Source of the DNA: an uncultured Blautia sp.
GTDB lineage: Bacteria; Bacillota; Clostridia; Lachnospirales; Lachnospiraceae
Assembly: GCA_900556555.1 (NCBI GenBank)
Contig: USPF01000038.1
Span: 1-22,248 of the forward strand
Reading direction: 5' to 3'
DNA length: 22,248 bases
In this document: one piece after another, positions 15,901 through 21,233 of the stretch
Position numbering within the stretch: position 1 is the stretch's first letter
Layout: the number at the start of each line of letters is the position of its first letter
Notes under the pieces: model-generated
Seen by the model: the letters and a program-made list of their open reading frames with translations, nothing else
Told to the model about the DNA's origin: nothing
Databases searched by the model: none
Position numbers and translations under genes: made by a program

Positions 15901-18248
15901 ACAAGAACTATAATCTTACGTCTGTGACAGACCCTATGGGATATGTGACAGAGACCGTCTTTGATAAAGATAACCAGGTGATAGAAGAAAAAGATGCACT
16001 GAAACAAAAAGTATCCTATACTTATGATAAGACTGGCCAGATTACTTCTGTGACGGACAAAAGAGGATTTATTACAAAATACACGTATGATGCACATGGA
16101 AATCTGCTTACAGCTACCGACCGGCTGGGACTGAAAACAAAGTTTTCCTATGATGAAAATGATAATCTGACACAGGTAATAGATGCCATGGGTCAGGGAA
16201 CTGCTTATGAATATGACACTATGAACAATCTGACTGCCTTTATAAGCAGTTCTGGGAAAACAACAAAATATACCTATGACCTGGAAGGCAACCTGAAATC
16301 TATCAAAGACCCTGCCGGACGTGAAGAAGGCTTTGGCTATGACGAAAAGGGGCGTTTATCTTCTCATACTTATGCCAGTGGTAAGAAAACCGTGTATGAT
16401 TATGACAAACTGAATCACCTCCTGGAAAAATCCTATGAAACAGCAAAGGGAAAACAGGCGGAAGAACCGGTACAGTATGCCTACAATACAGCAGGGGAAC
16501 GGGTTTCCATGCAGGATGAGACAGGAAAGAGCCGGTATGAGTATGACCGTTTGGGAAGAATCAACAAAGTAATCCAGGGTTCTAAAAAGGCGGTAACTTA
16601 CGAATATGATGAAGCAGGCAATCTGAAAGAACTCCAGTACCCAGATGGAAGCTGTGTACAGTATGCCTATGATTTAAATGATAACCTGATTAATGTAACA
16701 GATAAGAAAGGTAGCAATACTGCATATCATTATGATGTCTTAAACCGTGTCACTGAAGTTGTACGTCCAAACGGCATCAAGACAGAGATTGCGTATGATG
16801 AAGAGAACCATGTCACAAAACTGGTAAATACGTGTACCAAGTGCAAGAAACAGATTTCTGCTTATGAATACAGTTACAACGAAGAGGGCTATGTCATTGC
16901 AGAAAATTCATCGGAATTAGAAGCAGGAACCCGTGGCACAGGAAAATCCTGCACCCACAGGGAAAAGAAGATCACAACTAGCCGTACCTATGAGTATGAC
17001 GGAAACTGGGAACTGACCAGGTGTACAGAAAAGGTGAAAGGCGGCAGCACCACAGTCCATAACTATACGTATGACAAAGTAGGAAACCGCACGTATTATG
17101 AAAAAATCATAGATGGCACCCAGAAAGAAAAATACAAATATGAGTATAATGATTCCAACCAGCTCATTAAGAAAAAGAATTGCAAGATATGGGGTGACAG
17201 GGGCATCCTTTATACGTATGATAAAGACGGGAACCTCATAAAGAGCAGCGGGGATGCCTATGAAAAACCAAGGGAATACGAATATACGGCAGAGAACCGC
17301 CTGGCAGCAGTGACAGAGGGAAGCACGGTGCTGATGGCAGCCCTGTATGACGGGGACGGGAACCGTATCTTCCAGATTGACAACACGTACCAGTGGGAAG
17401 ACTGCTATGGAGAGGAAGTGCTGATTCCAGAAAGCCAGAGGACAGAAAAAGGGGACAGCCCGGAAGAAAAACTGGCAGAGAAAATCCCCAAAGGCCCGGA
17501 TGCAAAAGGCTATACCCTGACTGAGTACATCAATGACATCAACACAGAGTACACGGAAGTATTGGCAGAATATGGGGCAGACGACAAGCTGAGACAGGCA
17601 TACCTCTACGGAAATGGGAGAACCGGAGTTGAAAAAGAGGGAAAAAGCAGTTACTATTTATATAATGGAAACGGAAGTGTCAGCGGCCTGATAAGCGAAA
17701 AAGACGTGCTTGGAAGCAGCTACCGCTATGACCCATACGGGGTTCTGGTTTCCGGCACACCTGATGCTGTGAACTATTATGGGTACAATGGGGAGTCCAC
17801 AGGTGCAAAGACTGGATTTCAGTATCTCAGGGCAAGATACTACCAGGCTTCTACAGGAACCTTTACCAGTGAGGACAGCGACCTGGGAAGCAAAAGGGAG
17901 CCTCTGACCAGGAACAGGTACGCCTATGTGACTAACAACCCGGCCAACTACCAGGATCCAAGCGGTCATGGGAAAATCTGGAACGCAGTGAAGAAAGTGG
18001 GAAAAAAGATAGCCAATGCAGCCCGGAACTTAGGGAAAAAGGCAAAAAAAGCGGTGAAATCCTACCTGAACATGGTGAACAAAGCAGCAGCAAAGAGCAC
18101 CAACCCACAGAGAAGTGCAGCCAGGCCGGCACCAGCACCAGTTCCAAACCTGCCAGGAAAAAACGGGCACAGGAAAGAACCCCATATCCGAACAGAAACC
18201 GGAATCCACTGCCTGCCCCGGGAGAAAGGCATCCAGTCCGGGGAGTGA
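9933..18248 (+). CDS. Giant secreted Rhs/WapA-type YD-repeat polymorphic toxin shell
   Basis: A 2771-aa secreted protein. Layout: signal peptide about 1-31 (KKKIWKK, hydrophobic core, VYA-A); Glu/Pro-rich stalk about 33-125; DNRLRE-type domain about 395-547; LysM about 680-725 (wall binding); DUF6531 N-terminal Rhs domain about 753-818; YD repeats about 890-2485; Rhs core (YDPYGVL, FQYLRARYYQASTGTFTSED, NRYAYVTNNP) ending in DPSGH at D2675; then a Lys/Ala-rich and Pro-rich linker. The reading frame ends out of phase with the toxin domain that continues in the -1 frame (18245-18970). I chose ATG 9933 because AAGGAG precedes it and a signal peptide follows; the longer frame from 9822 only overlaps agrB. 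The family forms a hollow cocoon carrying a C-terminal toxin for contact-dependent killing. Co-operonic with agrDB, so probably quorum controlled. Confidence 0.9.
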   Translation: MQKKKIWKKIVGFSMAVMISLQGSEPLFVYAAEKTEEEVREVPFERPEPVKSAEEALQEPEKENLETEVPKEESKEEQETEPEVPKEETQTEQENSQEENQEEIQAEQETTEETPVEIKEPQEYYPIQKETGELTAYDYASRTYRQEDGTYNTVIGGNQGTFVDDSGNLQETDNILRETDERSLTGEFTNGNNCYQVSLPSEITQDAGISVEKDGYYLEMVPSDGDYSHSVVKDNAILYNSVYDKVDIQYTVLDNSVKEDIVLNQPGTVTQFTYELRAPGMKAEQKENMVYLYPEGKSIEEAVFLLEAPSMEDAAGNISFHIDLRLEEKDGKIWMSVLPDTGWLEDETRQYPVRIDPTAVNIDKGNFILNGVQMGSPEIVIGDNNYPYVGYDDGYVSGNLPNFGVLHMVCRTYIKVNYDFAAIPKESIINNAVFSISQRTNFSHGASQFGLYRVEDAWQEEAVTWNNQPQNHVFEDQQNAKEHANEYIDYQVKDLVNGWIQGTYENHGMVLKAIDEATEKPAAMQCEVMNNRNSAYGPKMTINWKPAEPEDPFLKDVPLDDTTVLLRPMSEKDVKGKLMFDGVFPDGIAQSQSIVEYYLSPEEDAKDKHRVASAEKTYKYPDSTEYEKQFPNANKYKAKETNWQGALYTGLDYDKIYQFKASAIKDGNTGKEKTSDRFLIYKIKQFDTLPKVASYYGVPLTVLMKDNQVQDSLVMANNTIFVRNPKTQEPYNPDTLTDDDKWKIDGALIGRGLHCKFGFEPVNLNTGNFYLNQTDAELPELGGNFLIDRTYNSKGAEYNSLFGRGWSFGYDQYLTRMENGSILYKRGDGSFLLFQCDENGNYYAPEGYSYELHQAAYEGTEQDYIGWELSDEKKTVMSFDKNGLLRFVTDIRGNSTRLDYDENYSLKSITTPSGKIFAITQNENGYITEIVFPDGTKVSYEYDDKGNLTTVTDGGGIKKSYQYDKKHQMVSWKDGAGNTVIENTYDEEGRVVKQKDADGHTAQISYKKNQTITTDFEGNQTVYHYDGQYRTTSVEYPDGSSVAYTYNEQNQVATETNAKGTKSYTYDSAGNLLSETREDGAVESYTYNEQNLPLTVTDYNGAVTTYTYDGKGCMSSSRDAEGRVTAYGYDEAGRILSMTDPNGNTSTFTYEGAVLVSMTDPEGGMWSYAYDGMNRRISVTNPEGETEKILYDKSGRQIGEIAGDGGKTEYPLDAAGNIPKLTDPLGAVSTFTYDGQQRLLTSTDPEGHTTSCIYDKNGNKISKTDAKGNVTTYTYDSMGRLLSESAKETGTIEYTYDSAGRQVGMKDGRGAKTTYQYNVSGLVTSITDANGNKTSYTYDNMGNITAVQYPDGGQEIYTYDKTGKVITKTSVLGAVYTYHYDGNGNMISMSDDMERTWTYAYDKRNLLKEEKNPAGGITTYAYDKAGRMVSETNAQGQTTTYTYDKAGRVTSVTDAMGYIHKQKYDAGGNLIEETDGNGGIYQYTYDKIRNLRSITDPQGNITAMKYDALGNLKTTVDALKGTISYSNNTMGLPKKMTDAGEHVYVYTYDENGNNTTLTLPDGGVLSMEYNSLNQLVKSEDAAGLITKYEYDSMGRLSKASDNAGNDMSYVYDYDGNLISQTDVLGRTDSYTYDSYGRLLSVTEADGSTTTFGYDSMDNITEVTDAEGHKTSFSYDQAGNPLSMSKSEKAVYTYAYDKKNRITEEKNPLGAVKQFQYDGNDNVTQQTDENGTITSYRYDANNNLTGKTDGNGNQTTYGYDELNRKIKETTPQKETTEYRYDAIGNLIKQKDPLGQVTEFQYDAMGNMIKAISPKGAVLEYIYDKHSNLVKETDAKGNSTTYQVDLNGNVTEMTQANGGTYKYSYDAAGRLESMTSPLGYKKNFTYDKADNIIKESDSLKSSTSYTYDKLHHMLTVTDPLKGFTEYAYDELGNLTKETDPLGRSSQYQYDLAGRMVQVSDPLGNLTKFTYDPVGNITAMTKPGKRTTSYGYDKNYNLTSVTDPMGYVTETVFDKDNQVIEEKDALKQKVSYTYDKTGQITSVTDKRGFITKYTYDAHGNLLTATDRLGLKTKFSYDENDNLTQVIDAMGQGTAYEYDTMNNLTAFISSSGKTTKYTYDLEGNLKSIKDPAGREEGFGYDEKGRLSSHTYASGKKTVYDYDKLNHLLEKSYETAKGKQAEEPVQYAYNTAGERVSMQDETGKSRYEYDRLGRINKVIQGSKKAVTYEYDEAGNLKELQYPDGSCVQYAYDLNDNLINVTDKKGSNTAYHYDVLNRVTEVVRPNGIKTEIAYDEENHVTKLVNTCTKCKKQISAYEYSYNEEGYVIAENSSELEAGTRGTGKSCTHREKKITTSRTYEYDGNWELTRCTEKVKGGSTTVHNYTYDKVGNRTYYEKIIDGTQKEKYKYEYNDSNQLIKKKNCKIWGDRGILYTYDKDGNLIKSSGDAYEKPREYEYTAENRLAAVTEGSTVLMAALYDGDGNRIFQIDNTYQWEDCYGEEVLIPESQRTEKGDSPEEKLAEKIPKGPDAKGYTLTEYINDINTEYTEVLAEYGADDKLRQAYLYGNGRTGVEKEGKSSYYLYNGNGSVSGLISEKDVLGSSYRYDPYGVLVSGTPDAVNYYGYNGESTGAKTGFQYLRARYYQASTGTFTSEDSDLGSKREPLTRNRYAYVTNNPANYQDPSGHGKIWNAVKKVGKKIANAARNLGKKAKKAVKSYLNMVNKAAAKSTNPQRSAARPAPAPVPNLPGKNGHRKEPHIRTETGIHCLPREKGIQSGE
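12604..17390 (+). repeat. YD-repeat coding array
   Basis: Dozens of imperfect units of about 60-66 bases (20-22 aa) with the core pattern xYxYDxxGxLxxxTDxxG. The units are protein-level repeats and differ in DNA sequence. One interruption near 16830-16960 breaks the pattern with a Cys-rich insert (CTKC and SCTH). Confidence 0.9.
18158..18164 (+). promoter_or_regulatory. Candidate -1 frameshift (slippery) site A_AAA_AAC
   Basis: In the rhs frame the codons here are GGA AAA AAC, so the heptamer A_AAA_AAC is in exactly the phase needed for tandem -1 slippage. After slippage reading resumes at CGG 18164, with no stop through to TAG 18968-18970, giving a 3012-aa shell-toxin fusion. There is no Shine-Dalgarno-like stimulator upstream. 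The only sizable downstream stem (about 18199-18240) begins roughly 35 nt away, further than usual. A second poly-A site in the same phase lies at 18044-18050. Indel or sequencing error in the A6 tract is the main alternative. Confidence 0.35.
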
Positions 18249-18970
18249 ACCTTGGAAATGGAATGTACATGCCCGGACAGAGACCGACCCATTATTATTA
18301 CCAGGCCAGCTACCAGGAGCATGCAGAGAATGTGATACGGGAAAAAGTCGTACATAAGGTGTGCATCCCGGGAGGAACCTATGTGGACTACGGCTCACCG
18401 GAGCATAAGAAGGCAGTCATTGCAACTGCACAAACAGGCTTCCTCTTTCTTATAGGAGCTGGTGCTCCAACAGGAGGGGGCAGTTTATCAGGTTTAGGAA
18501 CTAGCCTGCCAGGATTTACTGTGTCAGCAGGAGGAACGGTAGCAGCTTCGGCAGCGGTCAGTGATGTAACCATACTGTCACTGGCGAAAGCGGGAGTGCT
18601 TGGCAGCGTCTTGTATGCGGTGGCTTCGAATAAAATGCCAGATGGCATGCATGGAAGTGGCGATGGCGGAAACAGTTCGGTAAAACCAGAATCTGCGGTA
18701 ATGGGCAGTAAAAAACATGGTGTTAAGTGGAAAGAAGGACCTGCCAGGGCAAAAGCAACTGGAAATCCTCAAGGGCAATGGGCAAAATCAGATTTAGATT
18801 ATGCAACTCAAATGGCAAATAGATTAAAGCCTGGAGAAAGTGGATATTTTGATTTGCCAAATGGTTCTAAGTCGGTAGTTCATATGCCAGACGGAACTAC
18901 ACAGCAGGCAACAAAAATGTGGATAAGAAACAATGGAACAGGCACATGGCATGGTTATCCAATGCCGTAG
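18245..18970 (+). CDS. Detached Rhs toxin module (C-terminal toxin domain, out of frame with the shell)
   Basis: The frame yields 241 aa from GTG 18245, whose GTGA overlaps the rhs stop. The same frame is open further upstream and reads a plausible continuation of the Pro-rich linker (PYPNRNRNPLPAPGERHPV), so the protein was probably once fused to the shell. Contents: NLGNGMYMPGQRPTHYYYQ, then a Gly/Ala-rich hydrophobic segment (about 57-128) that may help membrane passage, then an about 85-aa hydrophilic terminal domain (GNPQGQWAKSDLDYATQMAN, FDLPNGSKSVVHMPDG, WIRNNGTGTWHGYPMP) with the look of a small nuclease-type toxin. I cannot assign the toxin family. No separate ribosome site fits GTG 18245 or the nearby ATGs; GGGGAG abuts the GTG with no spacing. 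Expression would need frameshifting or coupled restart. Confidence 0.7.
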   Translation: MNLGNGMYMPGQRPTHYYYQASYQEHAENVIREKVVHKVCIPGGTYVDYGSPEHKKAVIATAQTGFLFLIGAGAPTGGGSLSGLGTSLPGFTVSAGGTVAASAAVSDVTILSLAKAGVLGSVLYAVASNKMPDGMHGSGDGGNSSVKPESAVMGSKKHGVKWKEGPARAKATGNPQGQWAKSDLDYATQMANRLKPGESGYFDLPNGSKSVVHMPDGTTQQATKMWIRNNGTGTWHGYPMP

Positions 18971-18984
18971 GAGGTGATTTTTTG
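18968..18984 (+). promoter_or_regulatory. Toxin stop fused to immunity ribosome site, with TTG start
   Basis: The toxin TAG (18968-18970) supplies the first bases of TAGGAGGTGA, and the immunity gene starts at TTG 18982. A comparable fusion, TAGGAGTGAG, joins an orphan toxin tail to the second immunity gene at 20708-20725. The arrangement ties immunity translation to toxin translation. Confidence 0.65.
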
Positions 18985-19509
18985 AATTTTTGTATTCAAG
19001 CGAGTAATCCTAGAGTTCAACACAAGATAGATTACGAGGATAGTAGTCTATCGGATATAATCGAAACTATATATCCGTTATATACAGAACATGCTATACT
19101 AACATGGAACTATATAAGTATTCCTTTATCATATAAATATGATATTAGTTATATGATAGATGATATTATAAAACTTTTGATGGAATTGCATGATAAACCT
19201 TCAGGAAATAAAATAATATATTGGCTTCCAGATACATTTAGATGTGATTGGATTGTAAACTGGAAAAAGGGAAATATAAAAATAAAATCTAAATGGAACT
19301 GTACAGTAGGGCATTTAGAAAGGTTATTGAACGAAGTTCCAGAAATAGATATACCAATTAATATATTTATTAATGAATGGAAGGAAGTTTTAGGTAATAT
19401 AATTCAAGGAATAAAGATATGTGGATATGATAAGTTTCACGCAGAAGAAATACAGGGATTATTAGAATGTTACGATTATATCGAAGAAAGTGGGATTCTA
19501 TATAAATGA
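18982..19509 (+). CDS. Candidate immunity protein to the adjacent Rhs toxin
   Basis: A 175-aa acidic, AT-rich gene directly after the toxin. I choose TTG 18982 because the near-ideal AGGAGGTGA (18969-18977) lies 4 nt before it; the longer frame from GTG 18919 would overlap 50 bases of the toxin and lacks a ribosome site. No signal peptide or membrane segment is seen, so it is cytosolic. The sequence (LTWNYISIPLSYKYDISYM, IIYWLPDTFRCDWIVNWKKG, IQGIKICGYDKFH) does not match a family I can name. Position, direction and coupling to the toxin stop codon are those of cognate immunity genes, and its low GC against the shell is typical of exchanged toxin/immunity tips. Confidence 0.72.
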   Translation: MNFCIQASNPRVQHKIDYEDSSLSDIIETIYPLYTEHAILTWNYISIPLSYKYDISYMIDDIIKLLMELHDKPSGNKIIYWLPDTFRCDWIVNWKKGNIKIKSKWNCTVGHLERLLNEVPEIDIPINIFINEWKEVLGNIIQGIKICGYDKFHAEEIQGLLECYDYIEESGILYK

Positions 19510-19725
19510 AGAAATAATATTGGTGTAGGCTATTTTACCATGGTAAGCGAAAATAAGGTGATACTTGTTCATGACGGTAAAAGTACAAGTTTTAAACCTG
19601 AACAATCGTATAACTTTTTTAGAGGAAAAATTATGAGTAAGAAAAAAGATGTTCTTTTTTTGCTCAGTGCTATGAAATCCCATTTGAACAATAGTAAAAT
19701 TCAAAAGATTGAATTGGCGAAATGA
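19510..19725 (+). pseudogene. Orphan fragment of unknown protein after the immunity gene
   Basis: Directly after the immunity stop, the same frame stays open for about 71 codons (GVGYFTMVSENKVILVHDGK and on to KIQKIELAK). ATG 19540 would give 61 aa but has no good ribosome site; ATG 19633 has AGAGGA 6 nt before it and would give 30 aa. The protein-like composition without a proper start suggests the 3' remnant of a displaced toxin or immunity gene. A short expressed peptide or a readthrough extension are less likely alternatives. Confidence 0.4.
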
Positions 19726-19759
19726 AAAATTTATAGTCTTGCAATTATGTACAGTTATC

Positions 19760-19816
19760 AAGAAGCTACTTCCCAGCCTGTTCAACTAACAGCCTGGACA
19801 GTAGCTTCTTTCTTTT
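19760..19816 (+). terminator. Strong hairpin terminator after the rhs-immunity operon
   Basis: AAGAAGCTACT (19760-19770) pairs perfectly with AGTAGCTTCTT (19800-19810). Inner arms CCAG/CTGG and CTGTT/AACAG extend the stem, and TCTTTT follows. It also sits just past the stop of the converging XRE gene, where the minus-strand tail is poorer in U. Confidence 0.7.
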
Positions 19817-19826
19817 GTCAGCGACA

Positions 19827-20144
19827 TTAATTTTTCAACAGAACTTCTATGATGTCGCAAATGATTTTCTGTTTTTCTTCGTTTAAATCCTTCATTTTTT
19901 CAAGATATGTGGACATCCGTAGGAGGTGCCCGTTATTGATTTCACTGGCAAGAAGCTCATCCGCTGACACATTCAGGCAGTTTGCAATGATGATGAAATT
20001 TTCCAGAGAAGGAGCCTTTTTTCCACATTCCACCTGGCTGATGTAGCCGGTGGACAGGTCAGTCATTTCTGCAAGATCTTCCTGCCGCAGCTTATTTTCA
20101 ATACGTTTCCGTTTAATCTGTTTTCCTATTTCCTTGTAATTCAT
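19827..20144 (-). CDS. XRE family helix-turn-helix regulator, copy 1
   Basis: A 105-aa cytosolic DNA-binding protein. An HTH_3 domain covers residues about 6-60 (IGKQIKRKRIENKLRQEDLA, STGYISQVECGKKAPS), followed by a helical, probably dimerising tail. Length and layout resemble SinR/Xre-type repressors. AGGAG lies 12 nt before ATG 20144, slightly far, but an in-frame stop rules out an earlier start. It converges on the rhs-immunity operon. A near-identical copy lies at 21234-21551, differing at H73Y, L74I, M77V, T79A and N88S, all outside the HTH. The 9-bp inverted repeat upstream suggests autoregulation. Confidence 0.88.
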   Translation of the reverse strand: MNYKEIGKQIKRKRIENKLRQEDLAEMTDLSTGYISQVECGKKAPSLENFIIIANCLNVSADELLASEINNGHLLRMSTYLEKMKDLNEEKQKIICDIIEVLLKN

Positions 20145-20163
20145 CTATGATGTACGCTCCTAT

Positions 20164-20200
20164 GTATATTTCTGGTTTTAGTATAGGATTTGAAATATAC
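20164..20200. promoter_or_regulatory. Inverted repeat upstream of XRE copy 1 (candidate operator)
   Basis: GTATATTTC (20164-20172) and GAAATATAC (20192-20200) are perfect 9-bp arms around a 19-bp core. On the minus strand the core contains TATACT, a candidate -10. This placement suits autorepression by the XRE protein. The second copy has the same arms at 21571-21579 and 21599-21607. Confidence 0.45.
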
Positions 20201-20284
20201 TGATTACAGAAACTCAAAGTAAAATAATAAAGCTAATAGTAAAATACGGAGCTGTTTATATGTAGAAATTTTAAAAGGAAAAAA

Positions 20285-20619
20285 GTGGTGCACATAAGCT
20301 ATATCTCTACAGAAATGGAAGAACCGGAGTTGAAAAAGGAGAAAAAAGAAGTTACTATCTATATAATAAAAAATACGGGGAAAATTGTTGAAGCAGGAGC
20401 ATTCATTAAAAATATAGATGGACAATTGTTAAACGAAGAATTACAAGATGTATTATTGGAAGTGTCATTTAAGACGCAGTCAATTGTACCCTATGTTGTT
20501 TTGAAGATGTCGATTGAAAATGAAAGTGCCAGTTTACGTGCATTTGCATCAACTTTATTATCGGATCCTTTATGCTGGGTGTGTAAAGCAAAAAATGGAT
20601 TGAATTATTGAAACAATAA
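20285..20619 (+). pseudogene. Rhs-core scrap fused to a frameshifted possible immunity gene
   Basis: Bases 20305-20367 match the intact rhs gene at 17604-17666 with 7 mismatches and no gaps; in the Rhs frame they read YRNGRTGVEKGEKRSYYLYN, then the frame dies. A different frame runs from GTG 20285 for 108 codons (GKIVEAGAFIKNIDGQLL, SIENESASLRAFASTLL). Its end resembles the 3' end of the immunity gene at 20725-21162, but lacks one A in a poly-A run: restoring it would give KAKKWIELLKQ and a TAA at 20617-20619. I read this as a decayed cassette, not a working gene. The function of the middle part is unknown. Confidence 0.6.
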
Positions 20620-20710
20620 GTTTGAATTAAGTGGTGATCCAACCTCAGATCATGTTGTTTGGCAAACAGGAGGACATATTTTTGTAGATAAGGTTCCATA
20701 TAATAGATAG
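20612..20710 (+). pseudogene. Orphan C-terminal tail of an Rhs-type toxin
   Basis: This frame is open for 32 codons and ends in TAG 20708-20710. It reads KFELSGDPTSDHVVWQTGGH then IFVDKVPYNR, the style of a polymorphic toxin C-terminus, with no start codon or ribosome site. It immediately precedes an intact candidate immunity gene, the position a toxin tail would have. It is unlike the toxin of the intact locus, so it likely marks an older, displaced toxin. Confidence 0.5.
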
Positions 20711-20724
20711 GAGTGAGAGTGAAA

Positions 20725-21162
20725 ATGAAGATAAGTGAGGAAATTGTAAAAGTTGCACTGAACAACAATATATGTATTAATACTTTACATAATAGGGAAA
20801 GTGAAGAGATAAAAAAGAATATTTATAAGAAATATATAAAATCAAAATCGGGAATCTTTTTATGGGAACAATTTAATAATCCGGCAATAATAACTGATAG
20901 TGACGGCTGGAAGATAGTTTGCAATTTTATAAGTGATAATAGGTGCTTAATGTTTTTTGATAATGCAGAAGACAAGTCTATAATACTTATAAATAATGGA
21001 GAGGAATTGAAGATTTTACTTAGTGAAATGTTTGGGTTTGAATTTTATGTTACTAATTATGAAACGGATTATATATTATGCTTTAATCATCATGATTGTA
21101 TGTTGGGGTGTGGAAAAGCAAAAAAATGGATTGAATCATTGAAACAAAGCATGAAACTATGA
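20725..21162 (+). CDS. Second candidate immunity protein (orphan)
   Basis: A 145-aa, AT-rich, soluble protein without signal peptide. GGAG (20710-20713) merged with the upstream TAG lies 11 nt before ATG 20725; GTG 20713 is an in-frame alternative with no spacing to that site. Notable segments are IFLWEQFNNPAIITDSDGWK, LMFFDNAEDKSIILINNGEE and the His/Cys-rich DYILCFNHHDCMLGCGKAKK near the end. It may belong to a DUF family found beside polymorphic toxins, but I cannot name it with confidence. It follows an orphan toxin tail and no intact toxin, as for immunity genes kept to protect against relatives carrying that toxin. Confidence 0.65.
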   Translation: MKISEEIVKVALNNNICINTLHNRESEEIKKNIYKKYIKSKSGIFLWEQFNNPAIITDSDGWKIVCNFISDNRCLMFFDNAEDKSIILINNGEELKILLSEMFGFEFYVTNYETDYILCFNHHDCMLGCGKAKKWIESLKQSMKL

Positions 21163-21166
21163 CTCC

Positions 21167-21223
21167 AAGAAGCTACTTCCCAGCCTGTTCAACTAAAAGC
21201 CAGGACAGTAGCTTCTTTCTTTT
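21167..21223 (+). terminator. Hairpin terminator after the second immunity gene
   Basis: The outer arms AAGAAGCTACT and AGTAGCTTCTT are identical to copy 1, followed by TCTTTT. It begins 5 bases after the immunity stop codon. Confidence 0.65.
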
Positions 21224-21233
21224 GTCAGCGACA

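Larger units (their letters stand above)
19759..20245. repeat. 487-bp direct repeat, copy 1 (hairpin plus XRE gene plus its promoter)
   Basis: Matches 21166-21652 without gaps at a constant offset of 1407. By my count there are about 17 mismatches in the first 471 bases; most fall in a patch at about 19882-19953. Similarity frays after 20229 and stops by 20245. The unit comprises a terminator-like hairpin, the whole XRE gene and its upstream inverted repeat. Confidence 0.9.

Noticed and set aside
13605..16097. Long minus-strand frames (up to 211 codons) within the YD region
   Set aside because: They are repetitive Cys/Ile-rich complements of the YD repeats, with no ribosome sites and no family features.
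18115..18357. 80-codon frame across the rhs/toxin junction (third frame)
   Set aside because: It has no ribosome site and does not connect to either the shell or the toxin domain, so it looks like a shadow of the frame switch.
20608..20724. Intact toxin gene upstream of the second immunity gene
   Set aside because: Only about 32 codons remain, with a stop at 20609-20611, no start and no ribosome site.
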